Origin: Bacteroides ihuae
GTDB taxonomy: Bacteria > Bacteroidota > Bacteroidia > Bacteroidales > Bacteroidaceae
Length of the DNA: 64,000 bases
Direction: 5' to 3'
NCBI RefSeq assembly: GCF_900104585.1
Contig: NZ_FNVX01000004.1
Location: 248,001-312,000, forward strand
Part shown: positions 37,803 through 45,950 of the stretch, piece after piece
Layout: every line of letters begins with the position of its first letter
Numbering within the stretch: position 1 is the first letter of the stretch
Position numbers and translations under genes: made by a program
Notes under the pieces: generated by a model
The model's database searches: none
Told to the model about the DNA's origin: nothing
What the model saw: only the letters and a program-made list of their open reading frames with translations

Positions 37803-38812
37803 TGTTTACCTCCTTCCTGCATGGTACCATATAATGCTGTTGAAGCACTTCTTGTTTCTGTTGTCATTTTTAATGTAATTTCATATTCTTTGTTGGTCTC
37901 AAAGCGGAAATTCGTTTCTTGACAAGTCCAGTTATAAGTTTTTCCCTCGAATTGAAACGACACCTTAAACGTCCCGTCGGCAACAGCTTGCGGTATAACC
38001 ATCAATAGATAGTTAGTTGTGAGTTCGTCATAAGGTGTCCACTTGTAACGGGTAAGAGTGAATGGTTCAGATACAACCCCTTCGGGCTTATTTATTTCGC
38101 TTGATGCTGCTACCCAATTGAGATACCTGCCATTAGCCACTGTCCCGAATAGTCCCTCCACCGTTAGGTCACTTATTGGAGAAGATTCTGCAATCATATA
38201 CTTTCGATTATCATTCGTTAAAGGAATTTGTATAGTGAACTTCACCTTTGCAAAAAAATGACGGAATGAGAGCCGCAACTTTCCGTTCGGACAACTCTCT
38301 TTGGGAATAATAGTCGTATTAACATAAACAGGATCATTAGCCAATATATATGCTCCTATATACGATACATTTCTATCCAAAAGTATGTTATAGGGACGTG
38401 TCCATCGGTCAGTCTTTTTGAGAAAGAAATTATTAAAATTTTCATTACTCCAATGCACAGCCTTGATATGTACCGGGTCAGTAGCATTCTTGAAATAGAG
38501 TTTACGTTGATTTTCCGTCCCCAGATCGTAGGCACGCCATACAGTACTACTATAATAATTACTCATCTTCACCGTATAGGTATAAGCCGGATCCGAGGGA
38601 TTTTCCACAAGAAGAAAGAACTCACGAATATCTCCTGCCGAAATGCCATCAGAATTGACACGCGTGGAAGACTTAAATCCATCCAGTTTCAGTTCAACCT
38701 CTATTGGTATTGGTTTTTCCGCCTGTTTGAGGGCAACTTCTTCTTGCTGACAAGCAGACATCAACAGCAAGAAACTCATCCATAATGTAATGACGATTCT
38801 GTTATTCTTCAT
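37799..38812 (-). CDS. fimbrillin family lipoprotein
   Basis: 337 residues with a lipoprotein signal (FLLLMSAC). Its order, SSTRVNSDGISAGDIREFFLLVENP, KLRLSFRHFFAKVKFTIQIP and TLKMTTETRSASTALYG, mirrors the protein at 30333-31382, so the two are paralogues at opposite ends of the locus. RHFFAKVKFTI is the pilin core motif. The stop overlaps the start of the LRR fusion by four bases, which suggests translational coupling of the two. Confidence 0.8.
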   Translation of the reverse strand: MKNNRIVITLWMSFLLLMSACQQEEVALKQAEKPIPIEVELKLDGFKSSTRVNSDGISAGDIREFFLLVENPSDPAYTYTVKMSNYYSSTVWRAYDLGTENQRKLYFKNATDPVHIKAVHWSNENFNNFFLKKTDRWTRPYNILLDRNVSYIGAYILANDPVYVNTTIIPKESCPNGKLRLSFRHFFAKVKFTIQIPLTNDNRKYMIAESSPISDLTVEGLFGTVANGRYLNWVAASSEINKPEGVVSEPFTLTRYKWTPYDELTTNYLLMVIPQAVADGTFKVSFQFEGKTYNWTCQETNFRFETNKEYEITLKMTTETRSASTALYGTMQEGGKQ

Positions 38813-38823
38813 AATGAAATATT

Positions 38824-39696
38824 TTATTTGTCGGGGTTGAGTATTTCTCCATTAACTGTCCAATTTTCTTCCCAATCATTGATCTGTATAGGTTCAAGGT
38901 GTAAGAAAGATTTTAGTTCAGAATATTTTACTTTTAGATAATATTTTTCGGCAGATTTCATGATCGGAGCCTCTATTTCGCATTTACGAAAACTTCCGTC
39001 GGAAAGACGAATAGAAAGAGACAGATATGAATAGCTATCTCCATTTACGGTAGGCATTAAACGTATCGGTAGGGTAAGAAGCATGCCTTTTTGTTCCTTT
39101 ACGAGCGGAATTCCAACCTGTTTCTTTATATGGGCTGCTCCTCCCCATAATCCGCTTTTATCTCTAAGAGATGGCATAACACCATTGGCTGCATTTATGA
39201 CAGTTGCTTCCAAAGAAGAATTGTTAGGTGCTCCTTCTATCTCTACTGTAAGTTCTGACAAAATTCGACGTAAAGGAAGAGGAGTCCGAATGTTCTTACC
39301 TTGTTCGGTTCTAATAGTTGCTACACTATAATGAGCATGTTCGGGATTAGCCTTTGCATCGCTCATCTCGATGGTAAAACTTTCAAAAGCATCCTCTTTG
39401 GTGGAAACAAAAGGAGATGAAAGATTGATGGCAGTAACCACCTTATATTCCCCTGCATCTAAAGAATGAATATCTAAGGCAACATCTTGTTTACTATTAT
39501 ATTGACGCTTTACTACTTGTCTGCCTTCTGAATTGAATATCCAAACGTAAGCATTCTCTATTTCTCTACCCTTGTCGTTTAAATCTTCCCAGTTAAGTGC
39601 TGCAGAAAGTCCGTGATCTATGTTCACTGGTTCTTTTTCACAAGCTGTAAGCCCTAATACAATAAGGCATAGTATATATCTGACTGTCTGTTTCAT
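38824..39696 (-). CDS. FimB/Mfa2-like fimbrial anchor lipoprotein
   Basis: 290 residues with lipobox LGLTAC. The early part, LNWEDLNDKGREIENAYVWIFNSEGRQVVK, then LDAGEYKVVTAINLSSPF and RTPLPLRRILSELTVEIEG, is the DUF1812 FimB/Mfa2 pattern (strand, W-I-F, L-x-x-G-x-Y). In Porphyromonas such proteins anchor the pilus to the outer membrane and limit its length. The end is I-Q-I-N-D-W-E-E-N-W. It lies 2 bp after the OmpA-like gene and 11 bp before the next pilin, as expected for a pilus operon. Confidence 0.75.
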   Translation of the reverse strand: MKQTVRYILCLIVLGLTACEKEPVNIDHGLSAALNWEDLNDKGREIENAYVWIFNSEGRQVVKRQYNSKQDVALDIHSLDAGEYKVVTAINLSSPFVSTKEDAFESFTIEMSDAKANPEHAHYSVATIRTEQGKNIRTPLPLRRILSELTVEIEGAPNNSSLEATVINAANGVMPSLRDKSGLWGGAAHIKKQVGIPLVKEQKGMLLTLPIRLMPTVNGDSYSYLSLSIRLSDGSFRKCEIEAPIMKSAEKYYLKVKYSELKSFLHLEPIQINDWEENWTVNGEILNPDK

Positions 39697-39698
39697 AG

Positions 39699-40919
39699 TT
39701 ATTTCTCCTTCATTTCTGTTGTTTCTGAACGACGAGCTTTATCTGCATTTTTTTCTTTGAAATCCCGTCCTCGTCCCTGTGTTTGAATTCGTATAGCATC
39801 GATATTATGAGTTGTGAGCCACTTCTTCACGGCTTCAGCTCTACGCACAGACAGCGGTTGATTATAGGTATCGCTACCCATCGTATCGCACCATCCTGTA
39901 ATCAGGATATTCATATTCGGATTATCTTGAAGGATAAGAAGTAATTCCTGTAACTTAGACTCTTCGCTTTGGGCAATATTTGACCGATTAAATAAAAAGT
40001 AGATGACAGGAAATGAAATGATGTCTTGTTCAATATTCGAAATAACAACTGTCGCTTCGGCTATTTCTTGGTCAGAGACGATAATAGAATCCATCTTAGG
40101 CTCTTTCGGTAGTTGTGTTTCGTTCAGCTCTATTTCTTTTATAGGGTTTACACCATCAACAATCTGTGAAACCTTCTTTCTGTCTTTTCCAAAAGCCCAC
40201 GTGAACTTCAACCCGCATTCATAAAGGTCATGGGTTTTGTATATGTGCTTGGGAATGCGATCGAAATCCCCATTTAAATGAGTAAAGCTGCCATAGATAC
40301 CAGTTTCAAGATATTTAGATATACGATAACTGAATTGTACGCTTCCTCCAATGCCTAAATGACATTGTGCTTTATGACTCATTACCGTTTGTTTTTCATT
40401 TATTGTAACGAAATCGGCTTTTGTACATACAGCGGATAAAGAGGGAGACAATTCCATACGCGCACGGAATGTTTCCGGAAAGAAAAAACCAAGTAGATTG
40501 ACATTCCCCCGTACTCCCATTCTGAATACTCCTATGCGACTGGTCAAATTATTATAATCCCAGCCTTTTTCATCAATAACAGGAGTATGATAACGTATAA
40601 TATCCTGACCTAACCAGTAATTTGCTGCCACATCTCCCTTACGAACAGCAAGAGTGGTTTTGCCCGTTTGCAAAAACGCTTCTACGGATAAAATGGAATT
40701 GAAACGATAGCCGCCGAAAGAAGAAAGGTTCCATCCTACTCGAGATTTATCGGCAGCGAAAGAGGTAAATGTATTTACTCCGAATAGAGATCCACCCTGC
40801 ATACCAACATACCAACCATCTGTGGTATGTTGGGTTTCTATTATTTCTCTTGTTTGGGCATTAGTTACCACAGATAACAGCAACAAGAAAGATAAAAAAA
40901 TAAGTTGTTTTCTGTTCAT
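39699..40919 (-). CDS. OmpA family outer-membrane protein of the fimbrial operon
   Basis: 406 residues with signal peptide (MNRKQLIFLSFLLLLSVVTNAQ). Residues about 30-230 look like an outer-membrane barrel (WYVGMQGGSLFG, VGWNLSSFGGYRF, YECGLKFTWAFG). Residues about 290-395 are an OmpA peptidoglycan-binding domain: YFLFNRSNIAQSEESKL, ILITGWCDTMGSDTYNQPLSVRRAEAVKKWL. OmpA-like genes commonly lead Bacteroidales pilus operons. The next gene begins 2 bp after the stop. Confidence 0.85.
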   Translation of the reverse strand: MNRKQLIFLSFLLLLSVVTNAQTREIIETQHTTDGWYVGMQGGSLFGVNTFTSFAADKSRVGWNLSSFGGYRFNSILSVEAFLQTGKTTLAVRKGDVAANYWLGQDIIRYHTPVIDEKGWDYNNLTSRIGVFRMGVRGNVNLLGFFFPETFRARMELSPSLSAVCTKADFVTINEKQTVMSHKAQCHLGIGGSVQFSYRISKYLETGIYGSFTHLNGDFDRIPKHIYKTHDLYECGLKFTWAFGKDRKKVSQIVDGVNPIKEIELNETQLPKEPKMDSIIVSDQEIAEATVVISNIEQDIISFPVIYFLFNRSNIAQSEESKLQELLLILQDNPNMNILITGWCDTMGSDTYNQPLSVRRAEAVKKWLTTHNIDAIRIQTQGRGRDFKEKNADKARRSETTEMKEK

Positions 40920-40939
40920 TGTCTTATGTATTTATGAAT

Positions 40940-41095
40940 TTATAACATTCTTGAAATTTCGCGCAAAACTATGAAATACTTGTTGGACACCCTATCTTCT
41001 TTCACATCAATATAGGAATATCCCATCATCACCTTTCCGTGCTTGTGCTTTACTTCTGTCACGCCAGTAAAAGTTGTCAAATGTGTCATTCTCAT
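40940..41095 (-). CDS. small unknown protein at the head of the fimbrial operon
   Basis: 51 codons from ATG 41095 to TAA 40940-40942. It is basic: VTEVKHKHGKVMMGYSYIDV, then VSNKYFIVLREISRML. It has no signal and no domain I know. It begins 6 bp after the stop of the gene upstream and ends 20 bp before the OmpA-like start, a tight fit that supports translation. It is too short for most gene finders. Confidence 0.5.
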   Translation of the reverse strand: MRMTHLTTFTGVTEVKHKHGKVMMGYSYIDVKEDRVSNKYFIVLREISRML

Positions 41096-41101
41096 CGTCT
41101 C

Positions 41102-41374
41102 TTATAAAGTTGTTTGGGGCAATAAAATGTTTCGGATATAAGCATTCGTTTCTTCCTTATTTTTCCGAATGAATCGTTGAATGGTTTCTTCAGAAAGGTC
41201 ATCCAAGAGATGTTTGTGAGCCAATGCATCGAAAGGAATAAGAAAAGGGCGTAGATACAATATCTCTTCTCTTTTCCCCATAAGGTCTGATTGAAAGCTC
41301 CGAACTTCCGAAGAAAATCGAATACTTAAGATTCCTTCCTGATTCCTTACGATGTAAACCCAGTATTGCCACAT
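41102..41374 (-). CDS. small protein with GIY-YIG-like start
   Basis: The start is set at ATG 41374 (MWQYWVYIVRNQEG); a longer frame to 41539 begins inside the regulatory region and overlaps a terminator. 90 residues. WVYIVRNQEGIL resembles the first strand of GIY-YIG proteins (Y-V-Y-I-x), but the second YIG motif reads S-I-R-F-S and catalytic residues are not evident. The C-terminal half is charged (LSEETIQRFIRKNKEETN). It is probably the first gene of the fimbrial transcript, just after the -7 box at 41404-41411. Nuclease activity is doubtful. Confidence 0.55.
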   Translation of the reverse strand: MWQYWVYIVRNQEGILSIRFSSEVRSFQSDLMGKREEILYLRPFLIPFDALAHKHLLDDLSEETIQRFIRKNKEETNAYIRNILLPQTTL

Positions 41375-41403
41375 ATTTGTCACATATCGTTTTCTTGATG
41401 CGA

Positions 41404-41411
41404 CAAAAGTA
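41404..41411 (-). promoter_or_regulatory. -7 box of the fimbrial operon
   Basis: CAAAAGTA on the plus strand reads TACTTTTG on the minus strand and fits TAnnTTTG. It lies about 30 bp before the ATG at 41374. There is no good TTTG at -33, which fits a promoter that needs an activator. Paired direct repeats lie just upstream. Confidence 0.6.
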
Positions 41412-41438
41412 TATAGGTCTATTTTTGTTGATGTGCCG

Positions 41439-41471
41439 AATACGAAAAAGGTTGTTCCAAATACGAAAAAG
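41439..41471 (-). promoter_or_regulatory. paired 12-bp direct repeats, likely activator site
   Basis: AATACGAAAAAG occurs at 41439-41450 and again at 41460-41471, a spacing of 21 bp, or two helical turns, on one face of the DNA. On the minus strand the pair lies about 28 to 60 bp upstream of the -7 box. Two directly repeated half-sites one or two turns apart are the usual target of AraC-type regulators. A TPR/AraC regulator gene (41660-43387) is the next gene upstream. Confidence 0.6.
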
Positions 41472-41534
41472 CGATGGTGCAAATTAGAAATAGTTATGAG
41501 CCAAAAATGTAAGATGCTGATATACAAAACAAAA

Positions 41535-41563
41535 GCCAAGAAGTCTCATTCTGACTTCTTGGC
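41535..41563 (-). terminator. terminator of the TPR/AraC regulator gene
   Basis: GCCAAGAAGTC (41535-41545) and GACTTCTTGGC (41553-41563) form a perfect 11-bp stem with a 7-base loop. On the minus strand it is followed by TTTTGTTTTG. It ends transcripts coming from the regulator gene before the fimbrial promoter. Confidence 0.85.
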
Positions 41564-41593
41564 TAAATTTCTCCGTAAAAGATCCCACTGGAC

Positions 41594-41650
41594 TTCCTAA
41601 GGAACGACAAGGACAACTCCTAAGGAACAATTCAAATGATTCCTAAGGGA
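41594..41650. repeat. three direct repeats with a 23-bp period
   Basis: TTCCTAAGGAAC (41594-41605), CTCCTAAGGAAC (41617-41628) and TTCCTAAGGGA (41640-41650) lie exactly 23 bp apart. They fill the space between the regulator stop and its terminator, so they belong to the 3' untranslated part of that message. Function unknown. Confidence 0.6.
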
Positions 41651-41659
41651 TGACTTTAA

Positions 41660-43387
41660 TCATTTAAGGGAAGTGCTTTTCTTCTCTTGAGATATAGTTT
41701 TGTATTCTGAGGGAGACATCCCATAATAATCACGAAACAAACGCCCGAATGTAGTGCGTGAGTTAAAGCCGGAACGATACTCAACTTCGCTAATATTGAG
41801 ATTGGGATTATTGGTAAGCAAATTGCCGGCATAGCGCAAACGATATCCATTTATGAAATCGTTGATAGTTGCATTGTCTGCATATTTTCGTATAGCATTT
41901 GCCAAATACACATGATTTGTATTGAGTAGTTTGACAAGGCTATCTCGTCTTAACAACGGATCATTGAAAACTTCGTCATGTTGCATTAAATAGACTAATC
42001 TCTGGTAAAGTTTCCCTTCATTATCTAATTCTTGTTCACTGTCGTCTTCTTGATTTATCTCAAAAAGAGGCTTTACCTTCTGTGACTGCTGTATCGTGTC
42101 ATACAATATCCTATTTTTGTGATGTAAACGACGTGTATACACTGCATATAAGAATACAGCTATCAGCAAAATCACCCCTATTATCAATGATAAATACAAA
42201 CGAGTGGTCGTAACTTTCTTTTCCAACATTAATTCGTTTACTTTGTATAAAGTATTCAGTTCATTGAGTTGCAAGAACGTCTGAGCGGAAGCTAAAGAAT
42301 CTCTTATGGGTATAATTTCTTGAAAAATCATCGCAGCTTCCGATTTCTTTCCTGCGGACATTAAAAGAGAAGCTCTCTGCTCTTTAGCATCCAATAGACC
42401 GCGATCGTTACGATAAGTTATATTCAATTCAATTCGTTGATTATTGTATTCCAGAGCTTTATCGTATTCTTTTGCCAGTTCATAATAGCGAGCATACTCT
42501 CGAAGGAGCTTTAGACGAGCTATCGGAGGATTTCCTATTGTTAATCGCTCTGCTAAGCGAAGCAATTTGAGAGCCTCTTCCAAATTGCCTGTCTCCATCT
42601 CTGCTTCTGCCATCGCTTCATAACAATATCTGTATTTACTGTTAAGTGCAGAAGGAGGGTCTCCACGTTCTTCATAGCGTGTTTTCAGTATGTTTAATTT
42701 ATTTTCCCACTTCTTAGACAGCTTTTTCATCCCGTCATAGTCAGAACTTGCAGACAAGATTTCCGCATAGTTTTCATAAGAGAACATCAAGACTGTCATA
42801 TCATCTTCATCATAGAGACTCTGTATGGCTTTGGAATAATATTTTCCTGCTTCATCAATATTCTGCATATGATGATACACGTCCCCTATATTGTAAGATG
42901 CCACTCCTAAGCCATATTTGTTATTTTTCAGACGCGCATCTTCGTATATTTTTTTTGCTTCTCGCAGTGCCGTATGCATTTTGTTTTGGTAGATATACAG
43001 ATCTACTAACAATGACCAACTGTTATAGTAGTAATTCCAAAGTTTATTAGAGGCAAGGAATTCAAGGTGTGAGGGCATGGTGCTGATTAAATCGGTCTCC
43101 ATATTGTAATTGTAATAACACATCATTTTGCTATTACGAGCAAAGGCTTCCTCTTTGATATTGCGCTGTCTGTGCGCCTCCTCTATGTAGGCATCCAGAC
43201 ACTGTAGTTCTTGTATGGAATCGTTCTGTGCAAAAGCTAAGTCACACAGTTTACTGTGAGCTTTGAGCAATTCTTCTCCTTTAAGATATTTCATCTCTCG
43301 TCGGATAGAGTTTACTTCATTGTCTTTTGCTTTCATTGACACAACAGAAAGAAAGAGAACTAGCAGTAAAAAGAAAAATCGCTTCAT
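41660..43387 (-). CDS. membrane-bound TPR/AraC-type regulator
   Basis: 575 residues. Signal peptide (MKRFFFLLLVLFLSVVSM), then about 350 residues of TPR-like helices in the periplasm (ALREAKKIYEDARLKNNKYGLGVASYNIGDVY, TGNLEEALKLLRLAERL). A membrane helix lies near residue 405 (LYLSLIIGVILLIAVFLYAVYT). The C-terminal 100 residues in the cytoplasm are an AraC-type double HTH ending in FNSRTTFGRLFRDYYGMSPSEY. The layout joins outside sensing to DNA binding in one chain. It stands upstream of the fimbrial operon on the same strand and is the best candidate for its regulator. Confidence 0.85.
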   Translation of the reverse strand: MKRFFFLLLVLFLSVVSMKAKDNEVNSIRREMKYLKGEELLKAHSKLCDLAFAQNDSIQELQCLDAYIEEAHRQRNIKEEAFARNSKMMCYYNYNMETDLISTMPSHLEFLASNKLWNYYYNSWSLLVDLYIYQNKMHTALREAKKIYEDARLKNNKYGLGVASYNIGDVYHHMQNIDEAGKYYSKAIQSLYDEDDMTVLMFSYENYAEILSASSDYDGMKKLSKKWENKLNILKTRYEERGDPPSALNSKYRYCYEAMAEAEMETGNLEEALKLLRLAERLTIGNPPIARLKLLREYARYYELAKEYDKALEYNNQRIELNITYRNDRGLLDAKEQRASLLMSAGKKSEAAMIFQEIIPIRDSLASAQTFLQLNELNTLYKVNELMLEKKVTTTRLYLSLIIGVILLIAVFLYAVYTRRLHHKNRILYDTIQQSQKVKPLFEINQEDDSEQELDNEGKLYQRLVYLMQHDEVFNDPLLRRDSLVKLLNTNHVYLANAIRKYADNATINDFINGYRLRYAGNLLTNNPNLNISEVEYRSGFNSRTTFGRLFRDYYGMSPSEYKTISQEKKSTSLK

Positions 43388-43405
43388 AATACGAATCTTT
43401 TAATT

Positions 43406-43669
43406 TTATGGTATCATCAAGACTGTCAGACCAAGCATAATGGCAATGCTGAAACTTGCCAATGTTCCTATCAGAACATATTCGGTTGTCCGTATTTCAC
43501 CAGCCTTGTTCAACTCTCCAAATCTAAAAATGGATTTTGCTGCCAACAGAAGAAAGGCACAACCTTTATATCCACCCGCACTTTTGCCTTTGGAGAGTTT
43601 ATCCGGTTACAATGTGAAATCGGCAAGGACATGAGCAAAAAGCAGTCGCAATAGTACAATCATATTCAT
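43406..43669 (-). pseudogene. broken DUF3307 membrane protein gene
   Basis: From ATG 43669 the frame reads M-N-M-I-V-L-L-R-L-L-F-A-H-V-L-A-D-F-T-L, then TAA where Gln is expected (DFxLQPDxL is the DUF3307 opening), then P-D-K-L-S-K. The same frame family goes on to TTEYVLIGTLASFSIAIMLG, the usual DUF3307 C-terminal end, and stops at 43406. So there is one nonsense mutation and a large internal deletion of the middle membrane helices. The start overlaps the satD stop (ATGA). DUF3307 and SatD genes commonly occur as a pair. Confidence 0.75.
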
Positions 43670-44310
43670 ATATTTGTCTCTTTGAGAATTAGTTGCTGAT
43701 AACGCTCCAAGTATTTCTTGATCAGATACTCTTTGGCAGCCCCCAAAATCTTGCTTACTGTCTGAGGGGATTTGTCAATTCGTGAAGCGACTTCTCTCTG
43801 AGTGATGTCATGCAATAATACAAGGTAGATTGCCTCCGCCTGAGCTTGTGTCCATCCTGAAATAATGTCATCGGCAAAAGCTGTACTGACCGACAGTTCT
43901 TCATTGACATACCCCCATCTTGTACGCAAAGTAAGTCTCTTTTTCTTTATGTTATCCATTTCTCTGCCGGAGAAGTGAAAAGCTTCTCCATCTGAGACTA
44001 CAATGTTATTCGCAAGGGAACTGACTTCTCCTACACCTATAGATATACGGGCATCCCAACGTTTCTTGCTTTTCTGAGGTGTGCGACTTATCAAGCCAGC
44101 TCGAAACAGGACTGCCACCAATAATGTTTTTGCCGGTTGTTCCACAAGAATCTGAAAACTGTCACCCCTGAAAAACTCTATCTGCAAATGAGATATACCT
44201 TTCAAGTCCTCTGCTATTTCCTGCATGGCAAGTAACAGCTTTTCTCTCCATTCCAACTGAATGGATGAGGAAGAGACAATATCTCCCGTAATAACTCCTC
44301 TTATCTTCAT
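43666..44310 (-). CDS. SatD family protein
   Basis: 214 residues. The N-terminal 150 residues resemble a nucleotidyl-cyclase-like fold: GVITGDIVSSSSI, IEFFRGDSFQILVEQP, DARISIGVGEV and SDGEAFHFSGREMD. The C-terminal 60 residues form a sigma-like HTH (ITQREVASRIDKSPQTVSKIL). SatD was named in a streptococcal acid-tolerance locus; its role in Bacteroides is unknown. The usual partner DUF3307 follows with a four-base overlap but is broken here. A 17-bp inverted repeat lies upstream of the start. Confidence 0.8.
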   Translation of the reverse strand: MKIRGVITGDIVSSSSIQLEWREKLLLAMQEIAEDLKGISHLQIEFFRGDSFQILVEQPAKTLLVAVLFRAGLISRTPQKSKKRWDARISIGVGEVSSLANNIVVSDGEAFHFSGREMDNIKKKRLTLRTRWGYVNEELSVSTAFADDIISGWTQAQAEAIYLVLLHDITQREVASRIDKSPQTVSKILGAAKEYLIKKYLERYQQLILKETNI

Positions 44311-44380
44311 GTAAGTGACCTTTGAGTATTATATATACTTAATTCTGCTGCAAATATAATATACAAGATTGACAAATCAG

Positions 44381-44418
44381 CCTTTTAATGCTGATTTATT
44401 CAAATCAACATTAAAAGG
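44381..44418. promoter_or_regulatory. 17-bp inverted repeat upstream of satD
   Basis: Positions 44381-44397 (CCTTTTAATGCTGATTT) and 44402-44418 are inverted repeats with one mismatch and a 4-bp gap. There is no T-tract. The element lies about 70 bp upstream of the satD start, which suggests an operator, perhaps for SatD itself. A hairpin in an RNA is the alternative. Confidence 0.55.
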
Positions 44419-44432
44419 TTGTTATAATGAAA

Positions 44433-44771
44433 TCATCTAAATAAGGGAAATTTCTGTAAGAGGAGAATTATCATCATAATGATTCTCAACCATGCTTTTT
44501 CCGGATTCTCGCAGAATATATAGAGGCCAATGTAGTACACGAGTGTCTGCCTTATGATTGTTACAAAATTTGAGAAACTCCATTTCCGTCTAATTCGTTT
44601 TCTTATGACAGATAATAGTAAGTTTGCAATCAGTGTTATTGTAGTAGAATCCATGATGTGCAGCAAGCGTTCCCAAGCCTTCTCCGTTCGGCTGTCCGTT
44701 AAATCATTTTTGTATTTCCGGTATAGGGAGAAATATATCTGATCATGAAGTATGAAGCGATGGCTTCTCAT
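44433..44771 (-). pseudogene. IS4-type transposase with internal deletion
   Basis: The 112-residue frame starts inside a transposase (ILHDQIYFSLYRKYKNDLTDSRTEKAWERLLHIMDSTTITL, broken here as two motifs) and jumps directly to its C-terminus (ANLLLSVIRKRIRRKWSFSN and IIRQTLVYYI). In full-length members of this family some 200 residues with the catalytic YREK region lie between the two. The join is in frame at T-I-T-L. The first codon overlaps the stop of the epimerase gene. It is a dead remnant. Confidence 0.7.
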
Positions 44772-45616
44772 CCAAATTCCGCTGCTTTTGTTTTCATAAA
44801 CTTCAAGCTACCTGCCGCCAGATCATCAGCATTATATTTTGAAGGTCTCCATAAAGAGACAGCACCGGGCATTCCTTTCACCTGAGAAGTAAAATTCTCC
44901 AGAACTAGATTACCTGTAAAATTGATGCTTGCTAATCCACGGAACAAATCATCCCAATGTACATTACCTTCACCCAACATACCTCGATTGCTTTCTGTCA
45001 TGTGGATGTGTTTCAATTTATCACCTGCAATAATGACTGGATCATAGAAATTATCCTCTTCAATATTCATGTGAAATGTGTCCAGATGCAATGCTAAATT
45101 GGGCGATTTAACCTGTTCTATCATGTATAATGTTTCTGCTGCACTAGTGCATACATAACTTTCATAACGATTGATGGGCTCGATGCCGATAGTGATTCCT
45201 AGTTTCTGAGCATAGTCGGCTACGTCTGCCCAAACTTCACAGATTATTTCCTCCTCTTTCTTCGTTCTTTGTTCGCCCGTGAACACATTTATACCGCTAT
45301 GCAGTACACCTCCCAAAAAATCAAGATCTAAATCAGCTGTTTTGTTAAGGGCTCTTTTGATCAATGAAGTGGCGGCTTGGGGATAAAATGGGATGTGGCA
45401 ACTGTCTGGAAGATTTAAACTGCACACGGCATCAAGATTATAATTCTTCAATTCAGTTTTCACGGTTTGCACATTGATATCCATTGAGGGAGGTAACAAG
45501 ATTTCTATTAAATCAAATCCAGCTTCTGCTGTTTTTTGTATGGCGTATAAGCCTCCTTCTGCTGTCCACTTTGGAGGAATCCATGAAAGGATTGAAGCCC
45601 CGAATTTTACTTTCAT
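44768..45616 (-). CDS. sugar phosphate isomerase/epimerase (D-tagatose 3-epimerase-like)
   Basis: 282 residues, a TIM-barrel of the AP endonuclease-2 type. Metal-binding residues are probable in GIEPINRYESY (Glu), LHLDTFHMNIEE (Asp, His), LKHIHMTESNRGMLGEG (His, Glu) and LVLENF (Glu). This set is typical of D-psicose/D-tagatose 3-epimerases and related isomerases. The substrate is unknown. Its last codons overlap a transposase relic, but the protein length is normal, so it is likely intact. The gene stands between remnants on both sides. Confidence 0.8.
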   Translation of the reverse strand: MKVKFGASILSWIPPKWTAEGGLYAIQKTAEAGFDLIEILLPPSMDINVQTVKTELKNYNLDAVCSLNLPDSCHIPFYPQAATSLIKRALNKTADLDLDFLGGVLHSGINVFTGEQRTKKEEEIICEVWADVADYAQKLGITIGIEPINRYESYVCTSAAETLYMIEQVKSPNLALHLDTFHMNIEEDNFYDPVIIAGDKLKHIHMTESNRGMLGEGNVHWDDLFRGLASINFTGNLVLENFTSQVKGMPGAVSLWRPSKYNADDLAAGSLKFMKTKAAEFG

Positions 45617-45635
45617 TCTTTTGTTATTTTTAGAG

Positions 45636-45945
45636 TTAAAATATCCTCCATTCCGTTTTTACGCCAATGTATGTTCCCCAACGTCTTTCATTGATCTGCA
45701 AAAATGCTGAGTAATGATTGTCAGAAGCGTACTTATTGTAGTGAGCAAGTGTACAAACCAAGCGGATGTGAGGCCTGCACCATGGACTGCGTTGTCCTGC
45801 CGGAACGATTGTCGGTGCAAAGGAAAATTTCCACATGGTGGCATCCGGGTTCATTCCGTCTTTACGAACTGCATAATGTATTTCCTGAATGAGATGTAAC
45901 CAATCTGTTGCATAATATATACTTCTGAATCCTGCAACAATGTCT
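45636..45945 (-). pseudogene. C-terminal scrap of a carbohydrate porin
   Basis: One frame runs from about 45945 to the stop at 45636 without a usable start. It reads ATDWLHLIQEIHYAVRKDG, TMWKFSFAPTIVPAGQRSPW, CRPHIRLVCTLAHYNKYASD and RWGTYIGVKTEWRIF. The terminal pattern, alternating strands and a final aromatic residue, fits the end of a LamB-like carbohydrate porin. The rest of the gene is missing at the junction with the next fragment. Confidence 0.6.
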
Positions 45946-45950
45946 TTTTT

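Noticed and set aside
41375..41539. Longer start of the small protein at 41102-41374
   Set aside because: The extra stretch covers the promoter, the direct repeats and part of a terminator, and adds an atypical hydrophobic lead.
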